Shown here piece by piece: positions 28,715 to 38,352 of a stretch of 64,000 bases of DNA. The stretch's first letter is position 1. The number at the start of each line of letters is the position of its first letter. A program made the translations under genes and the position numbers. The notes below the pieces were generated by a model. That model ran no database searches, had not been told where the DNA came from, and saw nothing but the letters and a program-made list of their open reading frames with translations. Source of the stretch: CAWJKP01 sp963843465. GTDB taxonomy: Bacteria; Planctomycetota; Planctomycetia; Pirellulales; Thermoguttaceae. Where the stretch lies: assembly GCA_963843465.1 (NCBI GenBank), contig CAWJKP010000001.1, positions 1,426,001 to 1,490,000 of the forward strand, written 5' to 3'.

Positions 28715-28783
28715 TCACCGCTTGTCTGCGTATCCGAGCTTCCGCGCCCGGGCAAAATCCTCCGCCGCCTTGGACTTCTCGCC
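28715..28783 (-). pseudogene. TPR protein C-terminal scrap
   Basis: On the minus strand it reads GEKSKAAEDFARARKLGYAD then KR and stop (28715-28717). 'K-A-x-x-D-F-x-R-A-R-K-L-G-Y' is the end of a tetratricopeptide repeat. It is cut by the IS-B end at 28784. Only ~22 codons remain. Confidence 0.5.
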
Positions 28784-29310
28784 GAGCTGTCTGTCACGAC
28801 ATTCTGCACTTTTCTGCGCGAGTTCTCGCCACCATCATCGCACTACCGTCGGCCACCCCCCATCGCCGTAGGTTCCTGCGGTAGCTTGACCGTGAACGGT
28901 TCAGCTCCTGTCCCCGGTTTTCGGCGGTGGCGCCCGGATCGAAGGTAGGCGTGACCTTCCAAGCCAGGATGCGGCGTGAGAAGTTGTCGATCACCGCGTG
29001 CAAATAGGCTCGGCTGCCATCGAGTAAGCGGATCAGCGGTCACGACTTGGACGCTGGGGGCTGTCAGCCAGCTACGCGCGGTAGAGCGTGGGACGCCATA
29101 TTGGACAGCGCCGCTTACGTCCTGTGTCTTGCGGACGAGTTCCCGAAGTCGGTGGTGATAACGCTTCTGAGTGCGGGTTGTGGTAACCATGACCTTATCA
29201 TGGTTCAGGCTGCGAGCGGGTCAAGCGTCCGTGACCGAATTGCCGGAGCTGGCCGGCCGAGCTGACGAGAACTCGCGCAGAAAAGTGCAGAATGTCGTGG
29301 CGGACAGCTC
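28784..29310 (-). mobile_element. IS-B, internally deleted copy with both ends
   Basis: Both ends are kept: GAGCTGTCTGTCACGACATT at 28784 and its inverted counterpart ending GACAGCTC at 29310; about 45 bp pair well, including GCACTTTTCTGCGCGAG. Between them is a minus-strand transposase with the N-terminal HTH region (RYHHRLRELVRKTQDVSGAV) joined to a scrap of the rve core (HAVIDNFSRRILAWKVTPTF). The rest is deleted. At 527 bp it could be mobilised in trans (MITE-like). Confidence 0.75.
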
Positions 29311-29379
29311 GCATAAACTCCACGAGATATGAGGGTTACGATCGAAGGTCGGCGACCCAAGAATCGCCGGACCAGCGCA
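29311..29379 (-). mobile_element. IS-A terminus, 69-bp fragment
   Basis: It matches the terminal ~69 bp of IS-A (GCATAAACTCC to ACCAGCGCA) with several substitutions and abuts IS-B without a gap. It ends at the border of the next gene relics. 29380-29496 shows nothing. Confidence 0.8.
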
Positions 29380-29496
29380 CCCACGGGTTATTGCCAGGGC
29401 CATTCCAAGGGACTAGACTGGACTCCCAATGAAGTACCCTCGTATCTTGGGTACACGCCCTATCGACGGCCCCCTCGGTGATTGCGGGGAGTCCAC

Positions 29497-29580
29497 ATGG
29501 GTTGGTCCTTTCGAAAGAGCTTGAAATGCGATCCATTCCGCATCAACTTCTCCAAGTCAGGGATCGGGGTCTCAAGCGGC
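29497..29580 (+). pseudogene. DUF4236-domain N-terminal fragment
   Basis: ATG 29497 (GGGGAG upstream) encodes MGWSFRKSLKCDPFRINFSK then SGIGVSSG. This matches the start of DUF4236 proteins (pattern 'M-G-F-R-F-R-K-S-x-K ... N-x-S-K-S-G-x-x-x-S-x-G'), small membrane-associated proteins of unknown function. After ~28 residues the family pattern is lost and the frame runs into uracil-DNA-glycosylase sequence. Total open frame is 49 codons to TAG 29644-29646. Confidence 0.5.
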
Positions 29581-29594
29581 CCATCGAGCAGTAC

Positions 29595-29832
29595 GAACAT
29601 TCCGACGCCGGAGTTCATCGGCTGCCTGGGGGCGTGCGCCGCGTAGAACCTGCTGAGGACGACCGCCTCCATCAGTCAGATGCGAGGCCAGCTCTTCGAC
29701 TACCAGGGGGCGAAAGTGATCTGCACCTGCCATCTGGCGTACCTGTTGCGCAACCCGTCGGTAAAGCGGCTGGTCTGGGAAGACCTCCAGGTGTTGATGA
29801 AGGCCATGGGCCTGGTCCTGCCGGAAAAGTGA
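29595..29832 (+). pseudogene. Family 4 uracil-DNA glycosylase, C-terminal fragment with nonsense codon
   Basis: One continuous frame reads PEFIGCLGACAA, TAG, NLLRTTASISQMRGQLFDYQ, CTCHLAYLLRNPSVKRLVWE and MGLVLPEK, then stop 29830-29832. This is the C-terminal third of a [4Fe-4S] family 4 uracil-DNA glycosylase ('L-G-A-x-A-A-Q-x-L-L', 'T-x-H-P-A-Y-L-L-R'), which removes uracil from DNA. TAG at 29644 sits where family members have Gln, so a CAG-to-TAG change is likely. The catalytic N-terminus is missing. Its stop lies 4 nt before the next gene, so the two may once have formed an operon. Confidence 0.65.
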
Positions 29833-29836
29833 GACG

Positions 29837-31186
29837 ATGAACGCACACCAGTCTCCGCGTGGATGGTTGCGATCGTGGGTAATCGCCGCTGTTGTTCTGG
29901 CCCCCTTCCTCGGACGCCCGGCCGGCGCGGCGCCGGAACGTCGGCTGGCCGAGTACCGTTCGGGCCAGGTTGATCCGCGGGTCCACAGCGTGCCGGCCCA
30001 GATCCAGCAAGGGGCTTTCAGCGATCCCAACCGATATCTCGGGCCGCTGGTGCAGTCGCTGACCGGCGGTGTCAGCGACGATGCCTTGAAGGTCAAGATC
30101 CTGCACGACTGGCTTGCCGACCAGATCAACTACGATTGCGACGCGTACTTCTCCGGAGTGCCAGTCAGCAGCGATTGGACCGAGACGCTGCGGCGGCAAA
30201 AGAGCATCTGCTACGGCTACGCATCGGCGCTGACCCGGATGTGCGAGCTAGCCGGGATCCGCGCCGTAACGATCCAGGGCTACGGGCGGGGCTACGGCTA
30301 TCTGAACGGGACGGGCGACACCCCGGGCCAGGTGAACCACGCTTGGAACGCGGTTGCGCTGCGGGGCGCCTGGCATCTGCTCGACGTGACTTGGGACGCC
30401 GGCCACGTCGAGGGCCGATCGTACTTCAAACACTACGGCACGACCTACCTGTTCCTCGAGCCACAACAGTTCATCTATACGCATTTCCCCGCCGAGCCCC
30501 AGTGGCAGCTCCTTGAGAAGCCGCTTTCGGCGGCCGAGTTCAGCGGGCTGCCCTACCTGCCCGGCGCGTTCTTCGACCACGGTCTGCGGTTGCGGACGGC
30601 GTTGGCCCGGGTCAACGCGGCGGGCAATTCGGCGATGTTCGGCCTGGAGGTGCCCGACGGCGTGGCCCTCTGCGTGCGGCTGAAGTCGCCCTCCGGCCAG
30701 GTGATCCCGCAGCGAACGCTGGTGGTCCGCGACGTCGACCAATGTCGTGTGCTGACGGCCTTTCCCCAAGCCGGCCGATGGACCGCGCAGCTCTACGCCA
30801 AGCACCGCGGCGAACCGGGCGAGTTGGGCTTGGTCGCCAGCCTCGACTTTGACGCCCACTCCGGCGCGCCCACCTTGTTTCCCACGACCTACTCGGCTTA
30901 CGAGGATCTGGGCGGATGTCTATACAGCCCGCAGTTGTTACCCTTGGACGACCGCCAGCCAGTGCTGTTCCAGATCCGGCTCCGCCAGCCGACGGACGTG
31001 TTTCTGGCGATTGGGTCTCGAGCCTGGCAGAAGCTCCAGCCGCAGTCTGCTGACCGAAACGTCCATGAGATTCGCGCATCGGTGTCCCGCGGCCAAGGCG
31101 TGAAGCTCATCGCTCCCGATCCGCTGCGCCCCGGCCAGTTCACCGTCCTGCTCGACTTTACCCTCGGCCCGGCCGCGGGTTCGTAG
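29837..31186 (+). CDS. Secreted transglutaminase-like (KY-type) peptidase
   Basis: The product is 449 residues with an N-terminal leader (WVIAAVVLAPFLGRPAGAAP). The transglutaminase/kyphoscoliosis-peptidase core covers about residues 65-215, with the triad Cys125 (KSICYGYASAL), His168 (VNHAWNAV) and Asp183 (HLLDVTWDAG). The remaining ~230 residues are beta-sandwich domains (FGLEVPDGVALCVRLKSPSG), as in KY/Kyphoscoliosis-like bacterial proteins. Family knowledge: such enzymes act as thiol proteases or amide-bond crosslinkers outside the cytoplasm; the substrate is unknown. It follows the glycosylase fragment by 4 nt. Intact. 31187-31291 shows nothing. Confidence 0.8.
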   Translation: MNAHQSPRGWLRSWVIAAVVLAPFLGRPAGAAPERRLAEYRSGQVDPRVHSVPAQIQQGAFSDPNRYLGPLVQSLTGGVSDDALKVKILHDWLADQINYDCDAYFSGVPVSSDWTETLRRQKSICYGYASALTRMCELAGIRAVTIQGYGRGYGYLNGTGDTPGQVNHAWNAVALRGAWHLLDVTWDAGHVEGRSYFKHYGTTYLFLEPQQFIYTHFPAEPQWQLLEKPLSAAEFSGLPYLPGAFFDHGLRLRTALARVNAAGNSAMFGLEVPDGVALCVRLKSPSGQVIPQRTLVVRDVDQCRVLTAFPQAGRWTAQLYAKHRGEPGELGLVASLDFDAHSGAPTLFPTTYSAYEDLGGCLYSPQLLPLDDRQPVLFQIRLRQPTDVFLAIGSRAWQKLQPQSADRNVHEIRASVSRGQGVKLIAPDPLRPGQFTVLLDFTLGPAAGS

Positions 31187-31291
31187 GATGACCACCAGCT
31201 CCGGAGCCCGGGCTCGAAGATGTAGCGGGACGCCGACCGGCAGAGCCACGCCGGGCGGCCTTGTTTGCCCGCTTCCTTGGTGTCGGGTGGG

Positions 31292-31702
31292 CGTATGGTG
31301 AAAATACTCAGCCGAACTGCAAGTGGCGAGTAGTATGGTACTTGCGAACGCACGTATGGGTCGTATTTCGGCCGGTTGACAGCGGCGGGCCGCTGCCCGA
31401 TGCTGAAGTTCTTGCCCCTCGACCAGGTACATGCACAGGAGTTACCAACGCTGGCATTGGCCGGATCATTACAACCCGCCACAAGCATCCAACCCGCAAA
31501 TGTGGTAGCTCGCCGACAACGGCAGGTCGAGACAATATATATGTGTGCTTTGCCGACCGCAAGATCGAGAAGATAGGACTGAACACGTTGTGCCGTAGGC
31601 ATCGTTGATCGGCTAGAAACGGCCGAAATTGATATTCATCAGCCACTTCCAACCTTCATCGAGAGCGGCACTTGCGGTTCGGCTGAGTTTTTTCACCATA
31701 CG
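31292..31702. mobile_element. MITE-like element with 37-bp inverted repeats (411 bp)
   Basis: The left arm 31292-31328 (CGTATGGTGAAAATACTCAG...) and the right arm 31666-31702 are reverse complements with three mismatches over 37 bp. The interior has no convincing protein. No target duplication is obvious. The ends are unlike IS-A, IS-B and IS-C, so this is a fourth element family, probably non-autonomous. Confidence 0.65.
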
Positions 31703-31751
31703 GGATCGGAACGTCAGCGGGAAACCCTCGTTCCCTCAAGGAGACGCAGCC

Positions 31752-34700
31752 ATGTCTTTTCGACCCGACCGTAAGCTGCTTCCGGCCACGCCTCCGAGAC
31801 GCGACCGTCCCACAGTCGCGGTTCTGGCGGCCCTGCTGGCCGGTCTTCTCCTGCCGAGCATCCAAGATGCCCGTGAAGCGACCGCTGCTGTGGCCGACGG
31901 GATGGAAGTCTTCTTCTCGACGTTCCACAACGACGTCGCCAAACCATGGCGAATCGTCGGCGGTAAGTGGGAAGTCCGGAATGAGTGCCTCCGACAGATC
32001 GATGCGAAAACCGATGATCCGAACAAGGCAATCCTGGTCCTTGGAGAGGCCGAGGACCTGTCGACCGGCGTCATCGTCACCGCCAAGCTGAGCGTCGACC
32101 CGTGGAACAGCGGCGAGTGGGCCCGCGGGTATCAGTTGCTGCTCGGACCCACAGAGCGGGCACGGACTGAATCTAATCTTCAGCCACGGACAGCTCCAGT
32201 TCATGCACGACTATGTTACCTGGGGTCCAGGTTGTGCCTTTCGCTGCCAGCCCGGTAAATGGTATTGGATGAAGCTGGAAAAGACCGCGGTCGAGTTGAA
32301 AGGAAAAGCATGGCTCGACGGCGATTCGGAGCCGGTGGACTGGATGCTCGTTTGGAAGCAGTATGACCACGAGCTGAGCGGATACCCGGCGCTGGTCGGC
32401 TGCTCCGGTCATCTGGGGGCAGGTGCGGCCGGGGTGTCGTTTGCCCAGTGCAAGGTGCAGACGTTCGGCCTCGTTGTGTCTGCTTGCTATGCCAGGAAGA
32501 CAACGTGGCAGGAGACGATGGCCGCGAGCGTCGAAGCTCTCTCGCGCCAGGAAGCCGACCTGGCCGCCAAATTGCCGGGCGGCGAAACCAAGGCCGGCGG
32601 CTCCAAGCGCGACAGGCTGTGGCCGTTGCTCCGGCGCGACTTCTCCGATCCCGAATCGCGGCGGCAAATGGCGTGGGAGCGGCAGGACAACCTCTGGGCC
32701 CAGGATTGGCCCTTCGGCACGTTCGGCACGCTGGCCCAGCGCTATGCCGGTGCCACGCGGGCCCCCTTGACCGGTCGAGCACGCCAGCAGGCCGCCAGCG
32801 CCGCCTCGGCCGCCGACCTCGAAGCGGTCCGCAAACTCTACTACCGATCCAGGTACATCGACGACGCCGTGAGCCGATGGAAGGACGCAAACCTGCAGTC
32901 CTTGCGATTGGCCGTCGAAGACCTCGTCCAGACCTACGGTGCCAAGTATCCCAAGGGGCCGGAGTACCTCCGCCGGATCGCGGAGATCCAGAAGGCCGTT
33001 GCCGATGTGCGTAAACCCGGCGGCCAAGCTGTCGACTTCGACCGCTTCATCGACGCCATTGAGCGGTTCGAGGCGATTCGCGCCGAAGCACTGCTAGCCA
33101 ATCCGCTTTTGGACTTTGATCGGCTCCTGTTGGTGCGGCGAAAGGACGCGAGAGAGATCAAGCCGCGCCCGCCGCTGCGCATGCCGTTTCCCAACGATCC
33201 AATCGGGCATCTCAACGGCCTGCCCGTCAACTTCCAAAGCACGGGCGTGTTGCGGCAAATCCCCTTCGACAACGAGATCGCCGTGCTGTCACCCGTCCGG
33301 CGCGACGGACGGCTGGCGACGCTCTTCCGGCCGCAAAACCCGGTGTACGTCGGCGATCTGAAACTCCACTTCGACGCCACCAAGCTGCTGTTCTCCTCGA
33401 TCGGCAGCCACGACCGCTTCCAGATCTTCGAGATCGGCGTCGACAGCGCCAAAGTGCGCCAGGTGACGCGCGGCGAAGAAGACAACGTCGACAACTACGA
33501 TGCCTGTTATCTGCCCGATGGCCGGATTGTGTTCGGCTCGTCGTCCTGTTTTCAGTCCGTGCCATGCGAGCGGCGGCTCGACGAAGTGTCCGTCCTGCAC
33601 GTGATGCAGAGCGACGGCTCCGGCGTCCGACGCGTCTGCTTCGATCAGGACCACGACTTCTATCCCACGATGATGGACGACGGGCGCATCCTTTATACGC
33701 GATGGGAATACGCCGACATTGCCCATGCCTTCAGCGCGCGGCTGTTCACCATGAACCCCGACGGCACGGAGCAGAGGGCCTATTACGGCAGTAGCGGCTA
33801 CTGGCCGAATCGCATCTTTTATGCGAAGCCCGTCCCCGGCCACGCCACCAAGTTCCTCGGCGTGATTTCCGGCCACCACGGGACCGCGCGGGCCGGGCAG
33901 CTCGTGCTCTTCGACGTCGCCAAGGGCCGGCGCCAGGCGGAAGGTGTCGTGCAGCGCATCCCCGGCTGGGGCCAGAAGGTCGAACCCGTCATGGTCGATG
34001 GCCTGGTCGACGGCTCCTGGCCGAAGTTCCTCCACCCGTACCCCCTGAGCGACAAATACTTCCTGGCGTCGTGCCAGCCGGCCCCCGACTCACGGTGGGG
34101 TATCTATCTGGTCGACGTGTTCGACAACATGGTTCTGCTCCACGAGGAAGACGGCAGCGTGCTGTTCGAAACCCATCCCGCTACGCAAGACGCCGCGTCC
34201 CCGCGTGATTCCCGATCGGGTCAATCTGGCCTCGCGCGAAGCCACCGTGTATCTCTTGGACGTCTATGCCGGTGGAGGGTTGCAAGGCGTTCCCCGCGGC
34301 ACGGTCAAGAAGCTCCGGCTGTTCACCTACCACTTCAATTACTACGGTACCTCTGGCATCGAGGACTACATCGGCATGGACGGGCCTTGGGACGTCCGCC
34401 GAGTGCTGGGCACCGTGCCCGTGGCGGAGGACGGCTCGGCCTACTTCATTGTGCCGGCCAACACACCGATCGCCGTGCAGCCGCTGGACGCCGAAGGCAA
34501 GGCCCTGCAATTGATGCGAAGCTGGTTCACAGCGATGCCGGGTGAGACGGTGTCCTGCGTCGGTTGCCATGAGGACACCAACCGCACGCCGCACGTCCGT
34601 AACAGTGCCAGCGCACTGGCCGGCGAGCCGTCGCGGATCGCCCCGTGGCATGGCCCCGTGCGCGGCTTTAGCTGGGACCGCGAGGTACAGCCGGTTCTGG

Positions 34701-36160
34701 ACCGCTACTGCGTCGCCTGCCACGACGGCCGGGAACTGCCCGGCGGGAAGACGCCACCCGATCTTCGCCGGGCCGAGCCTAGAAAGATGCCGGCCTCCGA
34801 TGCCCCGTTTCCACCCTCGTTCTATGCCCTCCGCCGGTTCGTTCGCAGCCCGGGCCTGGAAGGTGATCCCCGCATGCTCCCCGTGGCCGACTACCACGCC
34901 GACTCCAGCCCACTGGTGAAGATGCTCCGCAAAGGCCATCAAAACGTCCAATTGGACGATGAAGCCTGGGACCGCGTGGTGACGTGGATCGACATGAACG
35001 CCCCGGCCTACGGCACGTGGCAGGAGATTCCTACGGTATGCAACAATCCGACGGTCCGGCAGTGCCACGACCGCCGCATGGAGTTGCTACGGCGCTACGG
35101 CGGGATTGAGGGCGATCCGGAAGTAGTTCCGGTTGCAAAAGGCCAGCCGGTGACCCCCGTGATGCCGCCGCCCGAAAAACCGACGGAGGCGATCCAGCTT
35201 GCCCGGTGGCCGTTCAGCGCCGATGAGGCCGCGCGGCGCCAGGCTGGCGTCGGCGTCCCGACTCGGCTCAACGTCGAGTTAGCCGCAGGGATCAAACTCC
35301 AATTGGTGCTGATTCCGGCGGGAGAATTCCTCATGGGCGACCGCGCAGGTTACCCCGACGAGAAACCCGTGTGCAAGGTGAAGATCGAGCAGCCTTTCTG
35401 GATGGGCAAGTTCGAAGTGACCAACGAGGAGTATGCGTGCTTCGATCCAAGGCACAACAGTGGCGACCAAGGCAAGCTGTGGCTTAGGTGGAGCCGGGGC
35501 GACTTCCAGCTTCTGAACGAGCCACGCCAGCCCGTCTGCCGTGTCTCTTGCGACGAGGCCGGCGCCTTCTGCGAGTGGCTCTCGCAGCGAACCGGGCGGC
35601 GATTCACCCTGCCCACTGAGGCCCAATGGGAATGGGCTTGCCGCGCCGGTACCGACACGCCCCTGAGTTACGGCCCCTTGGGCACCGACTCCTCGGCCTT
35701 CGCCAACCTGGCTGACACCTCGCTGTTGCGCCTCTGCCAGGGCATGGAGAAGGTCCGACCCTTCCTTGCCATCGATCCCGTGGACGACAAACACACGGTC
35801 TCCGCTCCGGTGGGATCCTACCGCGCGAATGCCTGGGGACTCAGCGACATGCACGGCAACGTGGCCGAATGGACACGCAGCGCGTATCTTCCGTATCCCT
35901 TCCGGGCCGACGACCCGCATCACACCGCCCGCGACGTGCGAAAAGTGGTTCGCGGCGGCTCCTGGTACGACCGTGCCGACCTGGCCCGGTCCGGTTGCCG
36001 CACCAGCTACTGGCCGTGGCAACGGGTCTTCAACGTCGGCTTCCGCGTGATCTGCGAAGAATCGGTGCCGCATCCGCAACTCCAGCCACACGTGGCTGGA
36101 GTTGCCGGCTCCGAGGCCGCGGGGACAGTCACGGGCAGTGGGGCCTTCCCTAAATACTGA
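31752..36160 (+). pseudogene. HzsA-like c-type cytochrome fused to a formylglycine-generating-enzyme (SUMF1) domain; two frameshifts
   Basis: Restored length is ~1470 residues, starting at ATG 31752 with a leader (VAVLAALLAGLLLPSIQDA). Order: a LamG/DUF1080-like sandwich; a helical segment; the NPLLDFDRLLLVRR motif shared with the HzsA-like protein at 38353; a PD40-type propeller (DACYLPDGRIVFGSS; PTMMDDGRILYTRWEY); an HZS-alpha-type domain; two c-type heme sites, CVGCH (34556-34570) and CVACH (34709-34723); then a SUMF1 domain (LVLIPAGEFLMGD; LPTEAQWEWACRAGT; DMHGNVAEWT; RGGSWYD). Frameshifts are needed near 32163 (ending LLLGPTERAR, resuming GLNLIFSHGQLQF) and 34179 (ETHP to RVIPDRVNLAS). 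HzsA is the heme subunit of hydrazine synthase in anammox bacteria; here the substrate is unknown. The protein would be exported. If the frameshifts are errors, this is an unusual redox/FGE-like fusion. Confidence 0.75.
36077..36104. repeat. 12-bp-arm hairpin in the 3' end of the HzsA/SUMF1 frame
   Basis: CAACTCCAGCCA and TGGCTGGAGTTG pair perfectly around CACG. The SUMF1 fold normally ends at about NVGFRVICEE, just before the hairpin, so the last ~30 codons may be read-through of a former 3' untranslated hairpin or terminator. Confidence 0.6.
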
Positions 36161-36250
36161 CCTTCCGCACCTCCGTTTGAAAGTTCGGAGCCCATCTGGA
36201 GGTATGTCAGGCAAGTCGAGTAGCTTCCGTTGAATCGGATCGGTCCCAGC

Positions 36251-36404
36251 TGCGCTGGTCCGGCGAAATTCGGTGGTCGAATTCCGGGTGATTAGTGGCC
36301 CCGGGGAGCAGTCTCTGCATGCCAATTCCATAGATCGACGCACGGGAAGTGCTGGCTCCGCACTCGGGATGGAGCCTATGCGAGGAGCGGCGCAGAGAGA
36401 CAGC
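36251..36404 (+). mobile_element. IS-A fragment, transposase 3'-side end
   Basis: It matches IS-A 732-~902 from TGCGCTGGTCCGGCGA onward, lacking 12 bp relative to the complete copy (a GGAGCCT repeat collapse). It is the only solo fragment of this end; all others come from the transposase start side. It abuts IS-B. 36161-36250 shows nothing. Confidence 0.85.
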
Positions 36405-36405
36405 G

Positions 36406-36739
36406 GAGCTTTCTGTCACGACATTCTGCACTTTTCTGCGCGAGTTGTTGCCACCATCGTCGCACTACCGTCGGCCACCCCGCATCCCAATGGATTCCAA
36501 CGGCGGTTTGGGTGTGAGTGGGTGTCGATTCGAGCTTCCAGTCGCCGATTTCCCGTCGCGCCGCTGGCCGCCGAGCTTTCTGTCACGACATTCTGCACTT
36601 TTCTGCGCGAGTTGTCGCCACCGTCGTCGCACTACCGTCGGCCACCCCGCGTCCCAATGGATTCCAACGGCGGTTTGGGTGTGAGCGGGTGTCGATTCGA
36701 GCTTCCAGTCGCCGATTTCCCGTCGCGCCGCTGGCCGCC
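36406..36739. repeat. Tandem duplication, 2 x 167 bp, of the IS-B end
   Basis: Copies 36406-36572 and 36573-36739 differ at only a few positions (for example TTGCCACCATCG versus TCGCCACCGTCG). Each starts with the IS-B terminus. Confidence 0.85.
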
Positions 36740-37522
36740 GGCGCAAGTGGGCTACGGCCCATGTGACGCATCGAGTACCAACTTCAGTTGCTGCTGGCAG
36801 CCAGCAACGCACAAGCCCTGCAGTCGCGTTTCCGATTCGCTTCCGCACGTGCCTGGCGTGCCTCTTGCCGGGCGGCTTCCAATTGCTTGGGGATGCTGTC
36901 CCCGTTCTGAAAGTACATCTCGTCCGGCGTCTGCCCCTGGAACGCCGAGTGGGGAAGTCGCGTATGGTGCTCATGGACATAGAACCGGACCAATTTCTCC
37001 ACGACGCTGACGCTGTCAAGGGTGTTCAGATACAGCCATTGGTGCTTGAGCACACGCCACCAGGATTCGATCAGGGAATTGGAATAGGTGATTTCCGTAC
37101 GGGCCAGAACGCGATGGAGCAGCCCCGAATGGACGAGTTCCTCGACCGCCCCGTTGAAGTTCTCAACGCCAGCGTCGGCGAGCAAGGTTGGGATGCCGTG
37201 ATCTACGCCCTTCGAGGCGGTGAGCAGGACCTCGGCGGTTGCACTGGGATCGAAGGTTGGCGTGACCTTCCAAGCCAGGATGCGGCGCGAGAAGTTGTCG
37301 ATCACCGCGTGCAGATAGGCTCGGCTTCCATCGAGTAAGCGGATCAACGTTGTGTCGATGTGCCAGATCTGATTGGGGCGAGAGGCCCGAATCCCGACCC
37401 TCGGCTTGGCCGGGTGAATGCGTTGCCGGGGCCGTCGCCACTGGTGATCGCGGATCAGCCGATACCAGGTGCTGGCGGAAGCAAAGACCTTGCCGAGGCG
37501 TTGAGCGAGGAGCGTCAAGCCC
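36406..37522 (-). mobile_element. IS-B fragment: duplicated end plus transposase C-terminal two-thirds
   Basis: The end sequence (GAGCTTTCTGTCACGACATT...) is present twice in tandem, followed by a minus-strand transposase readable from ~37517 to the stop at 36784. It holds the rve DDE core: Asp in IWHIDTTLIRLL, Asp in LLADAGVENFNG, Glu in YSNSLIESWWRVLK, then RLPHSAFQGQTPDEMYF. A Cys-containing tail (RDCRACALLAASSN) closes it. The N-terminal HTH region and the other terminus are missing. IS481/IS3-like DDE enzyme. Confidence 0.8.
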
Positions 37523-38266
37523 TCGGCCTTGAGGTGGCAGGAAGCGAAGCGTGCGGTGCTCGGCGAGATTGTCAAGGCCAAGCAGTTCGAGGTCGCGCCG
37601 ATCAAGTTCGCCAGCCAGGAGAAGGCGGGCCTGAAGGTCACGTCCTGGAAGTTCCAGATGGGCGGGGCCTGGACCGTCCCGGCGGTCGAACTTGCGGAGC
37701 AAGCGCCCGGCCAAACCGCCGTGCTGATCGCCGATGGCGGCCGGGCCTCGGCCGCCGCCGACGTGGCGAGCCTGTCGGCCGCGGGGTACCGGGTGATTGT
37801 CGCCGACCCGCTCAATCTCGGCGAGTCGTCGCTGCAAAACGGGTGGCTCTTTTGCCTCTTCCTGGCGGCCGTGGGCGACCGGCCCCTGGGCCTCCAGGCC
37901 AGCCAGGTGGCGGCCATCGCCCGCTGGGCTGCCGCCGAGTATCACGCACCCGTGACGATGGCGGGCGTGGGCCGGCGATCCTGCGTGGCGGCCTTGGTTG
38001 CCGCCGACTTGGAGCCCAACGCCATCGCCCAAGTCCGCCTGCGCGGATCGTTGGGAAACCTGAAGGAGTTGATCGAGCAGAACGTGTCGTTCAACGACGC
38101 CGGGGGGCAGGAACTCTTCTGTTTCGGGCTGTTGGAGTCGCTGGACATCAAGCACCTGGCCGCCTTGGCCGCTCCCCGCCCCGTCGTCTTCCTGGAACCC
38201 AGCGATCGGACGAACCGCGAGACGGCCGACCTGGCCGCCTGGCGCCGCCTGCTGGGCAGCCCGTAG
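37523..38266 (+). pseudogene. Alpha/beta-hydrolase (acetyl-xylan-esterase-like), N-terminally truncated
   Basis: About 245 codons remain from the IS-B border to the stop 38264-38266. The C-terminal half of an alpha/beta-hydrolase is visible: GQTAVLIADGG, AGYRVIVADPLNLGESS, AGVGRRSCVAALVAADL at the nucleophile-elbow position, and LAALAAPRPVVFLEPSDRTN near the usual C-terminal acid. The elbow lacks a canonical GxSxG (it reads AGVGRRS), so even an intact version may be inactive or differ. Such proteins deacetylate sugars in polysaccharide loci. The ATG at 37529 is probably not native. Confidence 0.55.
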
Positions 38267-38277
38267 CCGCCTCGCAG

Positions 38278-38298
38278 GTCCCGCTTGCCGAGCGGGAC
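38278..38298. terminator. Hairpin between convergent genes
   Basis: GTCCCGCT and AGCGGGAC pair perfectly around TGCCG, in the 86-bp gap between the esterase fragment (plus) and the HzsA-like gene (minus). There is no T-tract, so termination efficiency is uncertain. Confidence 0.45.
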
Positions 38299-38352
38299 TC
38301 TGCGTGCCCGCGACGTTTACTCGCTGTTCCGGTTCCTGCCGGCAGAGGGATT

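Noticed and set aside
36406..36739. CRISPR-like repeats
   Set aside because: Two long 167-bp tandem units containing IS ends, with no short repeats or variable spacers.
36273..37010. 245-codon plus-strand protein
   Set aside because: Lies wholly on IS-A and IS-B end sequences and their duplications; frame is incidental.
36784..37917. Single 377-residue minus-strand protein
   Set aside because: Only the part up to ~37520 is IS-B transposase; upstream it is the antisense of an esterase fragment, so no native start exists.
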